This document shows, piece after piece, positions 35,828-46,180 of a DNA stretch of 64,000 nt. The stretch lies in assembly GCA_019163375.1 (NCBI GenBank), contig JAFLKK010000005.1, positions 97,511-161,510 on the forward strand, written 5' to 3'. The stretch is from Paludibacter sp. Lineage in GTDB: Bacteria > Bacteroidota > Bacteroidia > Bacteroidales > Paludibacteraceae. A model generated the notes under the pieces. It had not been told where the DNA came from. It did not search any database and saw only the letters and a list, made by a program, of their open reading frames with translations. Numbering within the stretch: the stretch's first letter is position 1; each line of letters starts with the position of its first letter. The position numbers and the translations under genes are program-made.

Positions 35828-37594
35828 TTAGCTTTCTCTTTTTCCACTCATCAGTAAATCGACCGCTTCATCCATAGAACCGGCTTTGGTAACCGAGCCT
35901 GAATTGACAAAAAATATTTCATCGGCATTTTCTATCGTATTCAAGCGATGAGCAATGATAATGCGAATGGTACTTTTGGGAAGCCTCTTCAAAATATCGT
36001 CGAGCAATTGTTCGGTTACTGTATCGATATTGGCAGTGGCTTCGTCAAGAATAAGAAGTTCAGGCTTACGCAATACCGCACGAATAAATGCAATTAACTG
36101 CTTTTGTCCTAAACTAATACCATCCCCGGAAGACTTTATGTCTGCGGTAAGTCCGCCATCAAAGCGTTCGAGTAAACCATCCAAACCGGCTGCAGAAATA
36201 ACTTCGGATAGGGCTTCGTTACTAATATCTTTGTATTGAACATTGCCATAAAGAATATTATCGCGCAAGGTACCGGTAAAGAGAAACGGTTCCTGAAGGA
36301 TAAATCCAATTTTAGAAGTGCGCGTATCCAAATCCATCGAACGGATATCAACTCCATTGAGAATGATTTTTCCATCGGTAGGGTCGTACAATCGAGCCAT
36401 CAAGGAAGCTGTTGTAGTCTTTCCACCGCCGGTTGGCCCAACAAAAGCATAGGTTTTACCACGTTCCAGACTAAAACTTACATTTTTCAATATTTCATTT
36501 CCGGGAGTATATGAAAATGAAACATTGCGGAACGCCAATACACAACAGGCTTCTTCCTTCTCCGAATCTTTTATAATTTTCAGATTATTCTCCATCTCCA
36601 ATATGTGCGAAATGCGATCCCATCCGGCCAAAGCCACCTGAAAGTTAGCCCACAAAGCTGCAATCTGACGTAAAGGATTGTAAAACTGAGCAATATAAGC
36701 TAAAAAGCTAATCAATAGTCCAACCGAAAACTGTCCGACACTAATCAGATAAATTCCAAATGCCAGCACCACCATTTGACCAATGCTCGACGAGAAACCA
36801 TACACCGGGGTAAACATATTATTAGCAATACCAGCTTTGATAGCTGTTTGATAATTTTCAGTATTTACCTCATCAAATCTCTTCCTAAAATAGTCGCGAC
36901 GATTAAAAGCCACGATTACTTTGAAATTATTCATGCTTTCCTGAATTTCAGCACTTAAGCTTCCTGTACTTTTCAAGTTTTTTGCATTAGTGCTTTTTAC
37001 CCATGGAGATATACCCCGTGTAAAAAACAATAATAGTACAGCCGGAGCCAATGCAGCAAGTCCTAATTTAAGATTGATCGAAAGAAGGAATATTCCAGCG
37101 CCGGTCATTGAAAAGATACTGCTCATAAACTGCACTAACGACTGCGAAAAGAACTGATTAATCTTGTCCGTATCATTGTTGACACGCGAAATCAAATCGC
37201 CGGCCTTATTTTGATTGAAAAAATCGATGGGTAAGTCCTGTAGTTTATTGAAAACCGTATTTCGAAGATTAAACAACATCCGTTGCCCTACACGTCCCAT
37301 CAATTGCATTTGTGTGTAACCACTGACAAGCGCCATCGCAAAGACGCAAAATAAAATGATAGAGTATTTAATCACTCCATCGTATTGTTTCGTTACTACA
37401 AAAGTATCCACAGCATGTCCCATCAAATAGGGTCCGATAAGGTTCAGACCTGAATTGATAAGAATAAAAACCATGGCTATATAAAGGTTTTTCCGCTCCT
37501 GACCAACAAGTGCCATCAACCGCCGTATAGTAGTGGCTGTGCTAACATTCTCGTTTGCAGATAACCCTTTTTTAAAATTGAGATTATATTTCAT
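35828..37594 (-). CDS. ABC exporter subunit with canonical ATPase residues
   Basis: This half transporter of about 588 residues joins six transmembrane helices (residues about 30-330) to an ATPase domain. Walker A is GPTGGGKTT (about 389), Walker B ends LLILDEAT with the catalytic Glu (about 516), and the His-loop is IIIAHRLNT. Its signature is degenerate (ISLGQKQL instead of LSGGQ, about 493). I start it at the ATG at 37592-37594 (MKYNLNFKKG), overlapping the previous gene by 11 nt. It is the partner of the gene at 37584-39335. Confidence 0.92.
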   Translation of the reverse strand: MKYNLNFKKGLSANENVSTATTIRRLMALVGQERKNLYIAMVFILINSGLNLIGPYLMGHAVDTFVVTKQYDGVIKYSIILFCVFAMALVSGYTQMQLMGRVGQRMLFNLRNTVFNKLQDLPIDFFNQNKAGDLISRVNNDTDKINQFFSQSLVQFMSSIFSMTGAGIFLLSINLKLGLAALAPAVLLLFFTRGISPWVKSTNAKNLKSTGSLSAEIQESMNNFKVIVAFNRRDYFRKRFDEVNTENYQTAIKAGIANNMFTPVYGFSSSIGQMVVLAFGIYLISVGQFSVGLLISFLAYIAQFYNPLRQIAALWANFQVALAGWDRISHILEMENNLKIIKDSEKEEACCVLAFRNVSFSYTPGNEILKNVSFSLERGKTYAFVGPTGGGKTTTASLMARLYDPTDGKIILNGVDIRSMDLDTRTSKIGFILQEPFLFTGTLRDNILYGNVQYKDISNEALSEVISAAGLDGLLERFDGGLTADIKSSGDGISLGQKQLIAFIRAVLRKPELLILDEATANIDTVTEQLLDDILKRLPKSTIRIIIAHRLNTIENADEIFFVNSGSVTKAGSMDEAVDLLMSGKRES

Positions 37595-39335
37595 AATGAT
37601 TGGTACTGCGTTGTGAATTAAAAATTTGAACATATTCAGGACTCGACTCCATTAGCAGTTCGTGCGTTCCACTTGCCAGTATTTCGCCTTCTTCTAACAA
37701 AATTATTTGTCCGTAATGTTGCACCGAAGCAATTTTTTGAGTGACAGACAGTAAAGTTATTCCGGGATAATTTCGTTCGACATTGTCCAGGATTTTTTGC
37801 TCCGTTTGACCATCAACACGTGCCGTAAAGTCATCTAACAACAATATTTTGGGATTCAATGCCAATGCTCTGGCCAACATAATGCGCTGTTTCTGACCGC
37901 CTGAAAGACTTGTACCGCGTTCACTTACTATCGTTTCCAATCCATCTGGCAATGTGGCAATAAAATCGCCCAACTCAGCTGTTTCAATTGCCTTTTTCAT
38001 CAATTCATCGGTTACTCTTTCGTTGAAAGCAATGTTTTCGCGCAGACTCATATTAAACATTACACTGTCCTGAAATACAAATCCTATTTGATGTTGGAAC
38101 GTTTCTTTATTATAGTCGTTTATATTTACGCCATCGAAAAGAATGGCACCTTCTTTGGGCAGCATCAAACCGGTAAGCAGGTATAACAACTGTGTTTTTC
38201 CAGCTGCTGTAGGTCCAATCACTGCTGTTCGTGTACCTGGTTCAACAGTGAACGATACCTTTTTTAAAGCCGGCTTATCACCATACGTTACCGTAATGTC
38301 CTGCATTTCTATTTTCCCTGCCAGTGGAGTATTTACTGTTCCAAGATCTTCGGTTTCAACTGCATTCAAAACGGCACATATTCTACCATACGACACAGAG
38401 GCCTGAGCCACAAAGTTACTGATAAAACCAATAACCATAATGGGGAAGATGAGAATAACCAGGTACGAACTAAATGCGGCAAAGTCACCTAAACTCATGG
38501 CACCGGTAATCACGTAATGACCACCCAACGCCAGAATAATTAGTGAAGCCATATTACTCACGAACACCACGATAGGAATCAGAGTGGCAAAAAACCGGAG
38601 AATGGACATGCCTAAATCTCGGGCTTGTGTATTCGCATCAAGAAACTTGTTGTATTCAAGGGTTTGTGAATTGAGTACGCGCACCAAAGCAGCACCCATA
38701 ATACTCTCATTGATAACCTTATTGAGCCAATCGATTACTTCGCGACTTTTCTTAAACAATGAACCCAATCTGCGAAACACAAACATAAATGCTCCGATAA
38801 TGATAGGTATAATGGTCAATACCGATAAAGCCAGTTCCCAATTAATAGAAATCAACAAAATGCTTGCACCAATGATTATAAATAAAGATGATGCCAATGA
38901 TACTACCGCCATGGATACAAACAGTTTGATAGAATCAATATCGGAAGTGAGGTTGGTAAGTAGCTTAGAGGGATTGGCTTCTTGAATAAATGCGTAACTC
39001 TGGCGGGAGATTTTATCTGCAAGTTTTGTCCTTAAATCTCGTGCAACACGCTCAGAAGCATAAGTTTGCAGAATTCCTTGTAAAAAAGTAAACACAAAAA
39101 TGATAAGGGCTGCAATCAGGAATTCGATGATTAGTCGCTGGTACGAAAAATTTCCATTCGAAAAATCGTCAATACCACGCGAAATCAGTTTTGGGATGAC
39201 TAAATTTACCGTATTACTCAACAATGCAAAGCCAATAAGGCTAAATATCATTAATTTATACGGCTTTAGTACTGCGAAGACAGTTGGTTTTGCCGGTTTG
39301 CCATCCGGTATGCGTTTGTTTTTTCTATTTGCCAT
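37584..39335 (-). CDS. ABC exporter subunit with degenerate Walker B
   Basis: This 583-residue half transporter has six transmembrane helices followed by an ATPase domain. Walker A is GPTAAGKTQ (about 378) and the signature is intact (LSGGQKQR, about 477). The residue after Walker B is Asp, not Glu (ILLLDDFTARVD, about 500), and the His-loop is LLSVTQKIASV with Gln in place of His. With the overlapping downstream gene it forms a heterodimer with one competent and one degenerate ATP site. The substrate is unknown; lipids or drugs are typical. Confidence 0.92.
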   Translation of the reverse strand: MANRKNKRIPDGKPAKPTVFAVLKPYKLMIFSLIGFALLSNTVNLVIPKLISRGIDDFSNGNFSYQRLIIEFLIAALIIFVFTFLQGILQTYASERVARDLRTKLADKISRQSYAFIQEANPSKLLTNLTSDIDSIKLFVSMAVVSLASSLFIIIGASILLISINWELALSVLTIIPIIIGAFMFVFRRLGSLFKKSREVIDWLNKVINESIMGAALVRVLNSQTLEYNKFLDANTQARDLGMSILRFFATLIPIVVFVSNMASLIILALGGHYVITGAMSLGDFAAFSSYLVILIFPIMVIGFISNFVAQASVSYGRICAVLNAVETEDLGTVNTPLAGKIEMQDITVTYGDKPALKKVSFTVEPGTRTAVIGPTAAGKTQLLYLLTGLMLPKEGAILFDGVNINDYNKETFQHQIGFVFQDSVMFNMSLRENIAFNERVTDELMKKAIETAELGDFIATLPDGLETIVSERGTSLSGGQKQRIMLARALALNPKILLLDDFTARVDGQTEQKILDNVERNYPGITLLSVTQKIASVQHYGQIILLEEGEILASGTHELLMESSPEYVQIFNSQRSTNHYEI

Positions 39336-39464
39336 TCATCTGATATAAGAATCATTTAATAAAAAAGATGCATGAAAACACTTCCTTTTTTTATTGCCTG
39401 AAATATTAGTTCTATTCTGTTTTATGTTGAAAATGTAGGTTAGTTATTTTACATTTTGTGTTCG

Positions 39465-39472
39465 CAAAGTTA
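39465..39472 (-). promoter_or_regulatory. -7 box of the ABC exporter operon
   Basis: It reads TAACTTTG on the minus strand, about 130 nt before the first exporter gene. The remaining 39336-39743 gap shows no coding sequence or other clear structure. Confidence 0.5.
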
Positions 39473-39743
39473 CTCAAAACAATTCTTCAGGTAGTATTGA
39501 TAAGTTGAAAAATTATATGATTTCAAGTGAAAGATTGTAAATGGAGCTTTTTGATGGCTATTTTAAGTCTATGCATGTAGTACGCTATTTATTGCTGAAT
39601 AAACATTTATAATAACAACCACTCAATAGTATTGTTTAGCCGTTGAGTCTATGTTTTGCAGAAGAATAATTCAATTCAATCAATCTGTCGAATAATCAAG
39701 AAATTATCATTTGTTGTACAATAAAACACGCCTTATTTAAAAA

Positions 39744-40625
39744 CTACATAAAAAACAGGCTTGCTCCAAAAATACTTATGGCAGCACCAATCACTTGTTG
39801 AGGAGTTATTTTTTCCTTAAACATAATGGCTGAAGGTAAAATTATGAATACAGGCACCAATGCCATTAGGGTAGAAGCAATACCTGTTTTGGTTTGTTGA
39901 ATGGCAAAAAGCGATAAGGCCACCCCAATGAAAGGGCCAAACAGAGACCCAACGGTAAGAAATTTCATGCTACTGGTGTGAGTAAACGAGTTGCCTACTT
40001 TTTTCCAACGGCGCAGAACGGTAATCAAAATTGCAAAACTAAGAATTCCAAACAGAGCACGTATTTGTGTAGCTGCAATCGGATCGTAGTGACCCATGCC
40101 TTTCTTGCTGAGAATCAACCCAACAGCTTGACCCAATGCTCCTCCAAATGCCAGTAAAAAGCCTTTAAACGGGATATTGAGTTTCATGCGACGATTGGAT
40201 ATAGCAATTATAATACCCGAGATACTCACCAGAATACCGGCTATGTTCATTCCCGACAGCTTTTCATTCAGAAAAAACCAACCGATAATTGCCGTAAGCA
40301 TAGGTGCAAAGCTCATTATTAAAGCTGCTGTGCGTGAACCAATTACCATATAGGATTTAAACAAGAACATATCGCCCAGGAAGAAACCGACAAAGCCCGA
40401 CAGACCAAGCCAAAACCATTGATAGGGTGTTGCATCGGTTGGAAAGAAAATGCCCCGCGTAAAATAGGTGGTTATCCCTATGAAAATGATAGCCATCAAT
40501 AAACGAATGAAATTTACTGATAATGAACCGATTTTGTGTCCGGCCTTTTCGAATGTGAGGGCGCTTACTGTCCAGCAAATGGAAACACCTAAGCCGGCTA
40601 TTTCGCCAATATGAGATTGAAACAT
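39744..40625 (-). CDS. EamA/DMT-family transporter
   Basis: This 293-residue protein has ten predicted transmembrane helices in two five-helix EamA repeats. The first begins near GEIAGLGVSICWTVSALTFEKAG and the second near GFLLAFGGALGQAVGLILSKKG. Each repeat ends in the typical glycine-rich helix before a loop (FVGFFLGDMFLFKSY and LMALVPVFIILPSAIMF). EamA proteins export metabolites such as amino acids or nucleotide sugars; the substrate is not predictable. A -7 box (TATCTTTG, minus strand, 40693-40700) precedes it. Confidence 0.9.
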   Translation of the reverse strand: MFQSHIGEIAGLGVSICWTVSALTFEKAGHKIGSLSVNFIRLLMAIIFIGITTYFTRGIFFPTDATPYQWFWLGLSGFVGFFLGDMFLFKSYMVIGSRTAALIMSFAPMLTAIIGWFFLNEKLSGMNIAGILVSISGIIIAISNRRMKLNIPFKGFLLAFGGALGQAVGLILSKKGMGHYDPIAATQIRALFGILSFAILITVLRRWKKVGNSFTHTSSMKFLTVGSLFGPFIGVALSLFAIQQTKTGIASTLMALVPVFIILPSAIMFKEKITPQQVIGAAISIFGASLFFM

Positions 40626-40692
40626 TTGGTATTGGGTGATGGTGTGAAGGATAATTCAGTGACGAATTATTCTATGATTTCAAAAATGAATA

Positions 40693-40700
40693 CAAAGATA
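40693..40700 (-). promoter_or_regulatory. -7 box of the EamA gene
   Basis: It reads TATCTTTG on the minus strand, 68 nt before the start codon. Confidence 0.55.
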
Positions 40701-40812
40701 ATGTAACATATTCATACATTATAAATTTTTATACACAAATACTCAGATTGTTGATTAACAGATATTTGTGCAAATACTTTACAGATAGAGTGAAGAAATG
40801 CAATAATTTAGC

Positions 40813-40820
40813 TACCTTTG
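40813..40820 (+). promoter_or_regulatory. -7 box of the gene at 40900
   Basis: TACCTTTG matches TAnnTTTG, 80 nt before the GTG start. Confidence 0.5.
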
Positions 40821-40899
40821 TAAACTGTTGTAAACTGATATTTTTATCATGCAACTATCAAATTTACAATAGTTTATAAAACAAAAGAACCGTAAGCCA

Positions 40900-41313
40900 G
40901 TGCCTAAAGAAGATTATTTATTAAAGTATTTGGAAAAACTAAGCAGAGTAATAGCAGCCATGCTGGGATTACGCGATAAAGGTTTTCCCGAGGATGCTTT
41001 GCGCTTAGCCGATGAAACCTACAAAGAAATGTTGGGTTTCGATGTGGAAGAACTGGCCATTATGCCGGTCGAAAAGTTTGTTGAGTTGGTACGCAAGCAT
41101 GGGTATACTTCAAGTCATCTGGAGATTATGGCGCGATTGGCTCACGAAACAGCTAATGCTATGAATACACGGACTGACAATGAAAATTCCAATAGTTTTT
41201 ACGAAAAAACATTGCAATTATACTATTTACTCAACGAAAAAGATAAAACATTCTCGTTCGAACGGGAAATGATTATTGACGAGCTGAAGCAGTTGACCGC
41301 AAAAGGTAAATAA
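40900..41313 (+). CDS. Conserved hypothetical helical protein
   Basis: This 137-residue soluble, mostly helical protein starts at GTG (40900-40902), MPKEDYLLKYLEKLSRVIAAM. It resembles tetratricopeptide-like hairpins around DALRLADETYKEML and SFYEKTLQLYYLLNEKDKTF. No domain is recognised with confidence. It precedes rlmB by 84 nt on the same strand and may be co-transcribed. The -7 box at 40813-40820 supports transcription. Confidence 0.65.
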   Translation: MPKEDYLLKYLEKLSRVIAAMLGLRDKGFPEDALRLADETYKEMLGFDVEELAIMPVEKFVELVRKHGYTSSHLEIMARLAHETANAMNTRTDNENSNSFYEKTLQLYYLLNEKDKTFSFEREMIIDELKQLTAKGK

Positions 41314-41397
41314 CCAAAAATAAAGTTCCATGAGTAATTCTCATTGAATTAATATAATTAGAAGCACATCTATCGCAAAGCAAATAACAATATAACC

Positions 41398-42165
41398 ATG
41401 ATAAATTATAACCACAAACAACGTCCTGAAAAGGACATGATCTTTGGCATACGTGCCGTAATTGAAGCCATTCAAGCCGGAAAAGAAATAGATAAGATAT
41501 TGATGCGTCGCGATATGACCAGTGATTTGGCCCGCGAACTATTTGCAGCACTTAACGGCCTGGAAGTTCCGGTTCAAAAAGTGCCTATCGAAAAATTAAA
41601 TAAAATTACGACCAAAAACCATCAAGGTGTGGTAGCATTTATATCGGCTGTAACCTATCAACGTATCGAGGATATTATCCCAACGATTTACGAAGAAGGA
41701 CGCATGCCGTTTATTGTGGTTTTAGATGGTGTGACCGATGTGCGCAACTTTGGTGCAATTGCCAGAACATGTGAATGTGCGGGTGTTGATGCCATTGTTA
41801 TCCCTACAAAAGGGGGTGCAGCCATTAATGCTGATGCTGTAAAGACATCAGCAGGAGCATTACTTTCTATCCCTGTTTGTCGTGAAGCAAGTTTGACTAA
41901 CGTATTGAAATTCCTTGCCTCTTCGGGAATTAAAATTGTGGCTGCTACCGAAAAAGCGTCCATGAATTATACCGAAAGTTCGATGACTGAGCCTATCGCT
42001 ATCGTAATGGGATCGGAAGATGAAGGTGTTGCACCGGAACATTTACGTATTTGCGATGACATGATACGCATTCCTTTGTTAGGCAGCATTGATTCGTTGA
42101 ATGTATCTGTTGCTGCAGGTGTTTTGATTTATGAAGCGGTACGTCAACGTCAAATTAATGCATAA
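41398..42165 (+). CDS. rlmB: 23S rRNA (guanosine-2'-O-)-methyltransferase RlmB / TrmH family
   Basis: This 255-residue SPOUT methyltransferase 2'-O-methylates a guanosine of 23S rRNA (G2251 in E. coli) or a related site. The N-terminal substrate-binding domain has MIFGIRAVIEAIQAGKEIDKIL. The trefoil-knot motifs follow: VVLDGVTDVRNFGAIARTCECAGVDAIV, IAIVMGSEDEGV near residue 200 and IPLLGSIDSLNVSVAAGVLIYEAVRQR at the end. All motifs are intact. RlmB and related TrmH-type enzymes cannot be separated without alignment. Confidence 0.9.
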   Translation: MINYNHKQRPEKDMIFGIRAVIEAIQAGKEIDKILMRRDMTSDLARELFAALNGLEVPVQKVPIEKLNKITTKNHQGVVAFISAVTYQRIEDIIPTIYEEGRMPFIVVLDGVTDVRNFGAIARTCECAGVDAIVIPTKGGAAINADAVKTSAGALLSIPVCREASLTNVLKFLASSGIKIVAATEKASMNYTESSMTEPIAIVMGSEDEGVAPEHLRICDDMIRIPLLGSIDSLNVSVAAGVLIYEAVRQRQINA

Positions 42166-42289
42166 TTTCTAATTCATAATGCATAATTATGACCTTACAA
42201 TGATAGTTATGCAGTTATGCATATAAGCAATGTTCTGATTATGCATTTCCTTCCATTTTGAATTATGCATTATAAATTATGAATTAAAC
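42166..42289. repeat. Inverted AT-rich TTATGCATAA-type repeat between rlmB and the pseudouridine synthase gene
   Basis: AATTCATAATGCATAATTAT near the left end is inversely matched by GAATTATGCATTATAAATTA near the right end. Further copies of TTATGCAT lie between. Related words recur at 44109-44152 and 44335-44372. Confidence 0.6.
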
Positions 42290-42970
42290 ATGACAGTTCT
42301 TTACGAAGATAACCATATTATAGCCGTAAACAAAAGTTCTTCGGAAATTGTGCAGGGCGATAAAACGGGCGATCAACCGCTTTCGGAAACGATAAAACTC
42401 TATCTGAAAGAAAAGTATAATAAACCGGGTGATGTATTTCTGGGTGTAGTTCATCGTTTGGATCGACCAGTGAGCGGTGTGGTGCTGTTTGCAAAAACTA
42501 GTAAAGCTTTGACGCGTCTCAATGAGATGTTTCGCACTCAGGAGATAAAAAAAACCTATTGGGCTATTGTAAAAGAGAAACCCGAACAACCCGAAGGACG
42601 TCTGGAGCATTACCTAACGCGTAATGAAAAACAAAACAAATCGATGGCGTATGATAAACCGCGGTCTGATGCTAAAAAAGCTGCGTTAAGTTACAGAATG
42701 ATAGCTCAATCGGATACCTATTATCTATTGGAAGTTCAACTGGAAACCGGTCGTCATCATCAAATCCGTTGTCAGTTGGCTAAAATGGGTTGCCCTATTA
42801 AAGGCGATTTGAAATATGGTTTTCCACGCTCAAACCCTAACGGTGGTATCAGTCTTCATGCCCGTTCGGTGGAGTTTATTCACCCTGTATCCAAAGAGTT
42901 TATACAACTTACAGCTCCACTTCCTACCGACGATAAACTTTGGCAGGCAATGGAACGAATAGCTAAATAA
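42290..42970 (+). CDS. RluA-family RNA pseudouridine synthase
   Basis: This 226-residue protein has the catalytic motif HRLDRPVSGVVLFAKT (Asp in HRLD), with AVNKSSSEIVQGD before it. GRHHQIRCQLA is the second family motif (RxHQIR) and SLHARSVEFIHP is the third. It lacks the S4 RNA-binding domain, unlike full RluD, so it is a short RluA- or RluC-like enzyme. The substrate RNA is unknown. It follows rlmB by 124 nt that are filled with an AT-rich repeat. Confidence 0.9.
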   Translation: MTVLYEDNHIIAVNKSSSEIVQGDKTGDQPLSETIKLYLKEKYNKPGDVFLGVVHRLDRPVSGVVLFAKTSKALTRLNEMFRTQEIKKTYWAIVKEKPEQPEGRLEHYLTRNEKQNKSMAYDKPRSDAKKAALSYRMIAQSDTYYLLEVQLETGRHHQIRCQLAKMGCPIKGDLKYGFPRSNPNGGISLHARSVEFIHPVSKEFIQLTAPLPTDDKLWQAMERIAK

Positions 42971-43025
42971 CTATAAGTAGAGAATTGATGACTAACAATT
43001 AGTACTCTATATCATCTCTTTTTAT

Positions 43026-43033
43026 TATCTTTG
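43026..43033 (+). promoter_or_regulatory. -7 box of the fabD promoter
   Basis: TATCTTTG matches TAnnTTTG. The predicted leader is about 190 nt, with no obvious structure in it. Confidence 0.55.
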
Positions 43034-43231
43034 CGCTCTGTTTTGAAAAAAATAGTATCATAACAATAGACGTATATATAAGTAAATCAAACATATAAAT
43101 ACGTTTATCCTGAGGTTGAGTTATCGAATTAATACTAAATATATTTTTTACTTGAAACCGGTTTTACAATAATGTGCAAGCAATATGTAAATAATTAGTT
43201 TCAAATGAATTAAATTAAAAAAATTGAATAG

Positions 43232-44104
43232 ATGAAAGCTTACGTTTTTCCCGGTCAAGGTGCTCAGTTCGTAGGAATGGGCAAAGATTTGTACGACAAC
43301 TCACCTTTAGCAAAAGAGTATTTCGAAAAAGCGAACGATATTTTAGGATTTCGTATCACTGATTTGATGTTCGAAGGTACACCAGAAGATTTAAAACAAA
43401 CACGTGTTACTCAACCTGCAGTTTTTCTTCACTCGGTAATTTCTGCCCTTGTACTAGGCGATGATTTTAAACCCGAAATGGTTGCAGGTCACTCATTAGG
43501 TGAATTTTCTGCTTTGGTAGCTTCAAAAGCATTATCATTCGAAGACGGGTTGAAATTGGTATATGCACGTGCTATGGCCATGCAAAAAGCATGTGAAATA
43601 GAACCTTCAACAATGGCTGCAGTTCTTGGACTTAGCGACGAAGCAGTTGAAGAAGTTTGCGAATCAATCAAAGGATTAATCGTTGTTCCGGCTAACTATA
43701 ACTGCCCCGGACAATTGGTTATCTCAGGTTCTATCGAAGGAATTGACAAAGCATGTGAATTATTGAAAGAAAAAGGAGCAAAACGTGCATTGAAATTGCC
43801 AGTTGGTGGAGCATTCCACTCACCATTGATGCAACCGGCCAGCGAAGAGTTACAAGCAGCTATTAATGCTACTACTTTCAGCACGCCGATTTGTCCTGTT
43901 TATCAAAACGTAAATGCTTACCCACAAACTGAGGCTGAAGCAATTAAACAAAACCTGATCGATCAGTTAACTGCTCCGGTACGTTGGACACAAACTGTAA
44001 AAAACATGGTGACTGATGGTGCTACCGAATTCTTCGAATTAGGACCGGGCGATGTTTTGAAAGGTCTTGTGAAGAAAATTAGTCCTGAAGTAACAGTAGG
44101 ATAA
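43232..44104 (+). CDS. fabD: Malonyl-CoA:acyl-carrier-protein transacylase
   Basis: This 290-residue enzyme moves malonyl from CoA to ACP for fatty acid synthesis. The N-terminus KAYVFPGQGAQFVGMGKDLY is typical. The nucleophile Ser is in VAGHSLGEFSALVA near residue 90, with the QACEIE/PSTMAAVLG segment after it. The catalytic His is in GGAFHSPLMQPA near residue 192, and the C-terminal FELGPGDVLKGLVKK completes the fold. Length is normal. No other fab genes are adjacent. The codon use suggests high expression. Confidence 0.95.
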   Translation: MKAYVFPGQGAQFVGMGKDLYDNSPLAKEYFEKANDILGFRITDLMFEGTPEDLKQTRVTQPAVFLHSVISALVLGDDFKPEMVAGHSLGEFSALVASKALSFEDGLKLVYARAMAMQKACEIEPSTMAAVLGLSDEAVEEVCESIKGLIVVPANYNCPGQLVISGSIEGIDKACELLKEKGAKRALKLPVGGAFHSPLMQPASEELQAAINATTFSTPICPVYQNVNAYPQTEAEAIKQNLIDQLTAPVRWTQTVKNMVTDGATEFFELGPGDVLKGLVKKISPEVTVG

Positions 44105-44108
44105 TTCT

Positions 44109-44152
44109 CCGGAATTAATTCATAATGCACCACTTATAATGCATAATCTAAG
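44109..44152. repeat. AT-rich ATTCATAATGC-type repeat after fabD
   Basis: GGAATTAATTCATAATGCAC and CTTATAATGCATAATCTAAG share the AATTCATAATGCATAATT word with 42166-42289. Confidence 0.45.
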
Positions 44153-44229
44153 ATGCAAGGAAATTAGTTTCTTTGCATCTTCTTTTTGCTAATGTGCATA
44201 AAGATAGCTTTCTGATACAGATTTTTTTG

Positions 44230-44237
44230 TACTTTTG
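44230..44237 (+). promoter_or_regulatory. -7 box of the aspS promoter
   Basis: TACTTTTG matches TAnnTTTG, 137 nt before the start codon; the leader includes an AT-rich repeat at 44335-44372. Confidence 0.55.
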
Positions 44238-44374
44238 TTATTCCAAAAAATCAGAGAAACAATACTAACTCAAAATAAGCACAATTTATAGTTCTAATAC
44301 AGAGATATTATATTCAAAGTAATAAATATCAATCATTTATGAATTATTCATTGTGAATTATCAATTATTAGATT

Positions 44375-46147
44375 ATGTTTAGAACACACACTTGCGGCGA
44401 ACTTCGCCAGGCTAATGTAGGGCAACAAACAACCTTGGCTGGTTGGGTGCAACGTACCAGAAGAATGGGCGGAATGACTTTCGTGGATATTCGCGACAGG
44501 TACGGAATAACACAATTGGTATTGAATCAGGATGTTAATGCCAACCTATTCGAAGCTGCCAACAAACTTGGTCGTGAATATGTGATTCAGGTAACCGGCG
44601 AAGTGGCTGAACGAAGCAACAAAAACCCAAATATGGAAACAGGTGATATTGAGATACTTGTTTCTGACTTGAAAACATTAAACGAATCGAAAACACCGCC
44701 CTTTACTATCGAAGACAATACCGATGGTGGCGATGATATTCGGATGAAATACCGTTATTTGGATTTACGTCGTAACTCAGTGCGTGCTAATCTTGAATTA
44801 CGTCATGCTATGGCGTTCGAAACGCGTCGTTACCTGGACAATATGAACTTTTTGGAAGTAGAAACTCCCGTATTGATCGGTTCTACACCCGAAGGTGCAC
44901 GTGATTTCGTGGTACCTTCACGCATGAGTCCGGGTCAGTTTTATGCTTTGCCACAATCTCCACAACTCTTCAAACAATTGTTGATGGTTTCGGGCTTCGA
45001 TCGTTATTTCCAGATCGTTAAGTGCTTCCGTGACGAAGATTTACGTGCCGATCGTCAACCTGAGTTTACACAAATCGACTGCGAAATGTCGTTTGTCGAT
45101 CAGGAAGATGTATTACAAATCTTCGAAGGAATGGTAAAACACCTGTTCAAATTTGTAAAAAACATCGACTTCAACGAAGCTTTTCCTCGTATGACATGGG
45201 CCGACGGAATGAAATACTATGGTTCTGATAAGCCGGACATTCGTTTCGATATGAAGTTTGTAGAACTGAAAGAAGCTGTTTCGGGTCGCGATTTTGTAGT
45301 ATTTGATTCGGCTCTTTATGTAGGTGGCATCTGTGCTCCGGGATGTGCAAGCTATACCCGTAAACAATTAGACGAATTGACTGATTTTGTTAAACGTCCT
45401 CAAATAGGAGCGAAGGGAATGGTCTATATTCGTTGCGAAGCTGATGGTACCTTCAAGTCGTCTGTTGATAAATTCTACTCACAAGAGGACTTAAAAAATA
45501 TAGCAACCCTTTGTAACGCTAATCCGGGTGACTTAATCCTTATGTTATCAGGTGATATGCGCAAAACTCAAAAAGCATTGTGCGAATTGCGTTTGGAAAT
45601 GGGAGCGAGGTTAGGTCTTCGTGACAAGAATGTGTTTGCACCGCTTTGGATTATCGATTTTCCATTGTTCGAATACGATGAAGAAACAGATCGTTATTAT
45701 GCTATGCATCACCCATTTACTTCTCCATTATTGGAAGACATACATTTGCTCAATACCGACAAAGGTTCGGTTCGTTCCAATGCTTATGATATGGTAGTGA
45801 ATGGAGTAGAATTAGGAGGTGGATCTATACGTATTCACGACTCGGCAATACAACAAGAGATGTTCAAACATCTTGGATTTACACCCGAGAAAGCCGAAGA
45901 ACAATTTGGATTCTTAATGAGTGCCTTCCAATATGGAGCGCCACCTCACGGAGGTTTGGCTTTCGGGTTGGATCGTTTTGTTTCCTTGTTTGCCGGATTG
46001 GATAGTATTCGTGACTGTATCGCGTTCCCTAAAAATAATTCGGGTCGCGATGTAATGATTGATGCTCCTTCATTTATTGATCAAACGCAATTGGATGAAT
46101 TAAACCTGAAAATAGATTTGAAACCACAGACTCCAAAAGGCGTTTAA
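44375..46147 (+). CDS. aspS: Aspartyl-tRNA synthetase
   Basis: This 590-residue class II synthetase charges tRNA-Asp. The N-terminal OB fold ([22 protein letters not shown]) is followed by motif 2, [25 protein letters not shown], and motif 3, [22 protein letters not shown] bacterial GAD domain lies between, around residues 290-410. The length is that of the bacterial-type, discriminating enzyme. No gatCAB genes are nearby. It is monocistronic with a strong terminator. Confidence 0.96.
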   Translation: MFRTHTCGELRQANVGQQTTLAGWVQRTRRMGGMTFVDIRDRYGITQLVLNQDVNANLFEAANKLGREYVIQVTGEVAERSNKNPNMETGDIEILVSDLKTLNESKTPPFTIEDNTDGGDDIRMKYRYLDLRRNSVRANLELRHAMAFETRRYLDNMNFLEVETPVLIGSTPEGARDFVVPSRMSPGQFYALPQSPQLFKQLLMVSGFDRYFQIVKCFRDEDLRADRQPEFTQIDCEMSFVDQEDVLQIFEGMVKHLFKFVKNIDFNEAFPRMTWADGMKYYGSDKPDIRFDMKFVELKEAVSGRDFVVFDSALYVGGICAPGCASYTRKQLDELTDFVKRPQIGAKGMVYIRCEADGTFKSSVDKFYSQEDLKNIATLCNANPGDLILMLSGDMRKTQKALCELRLEMGARLGLRDKNVFAPLWIIDFPLFEYDEETDRYYAMHHPFTSPLLEDIHLLNTDKGSVRSNAYDMVVNGVELGGGSIRIHDSAIQQEMFKHLGFTPEKAEEQFGFLMSAFQYGAPPHGGLAFGLDRFVSLFAGLDSIRDCIAFPKNNSGRDVMIDAPSFIDQTQLDELNLKIDLKPQTPKGV

Positions 46148-46180
46148 GAATTTATTTCCGATTTCAACCTATACAATAGA

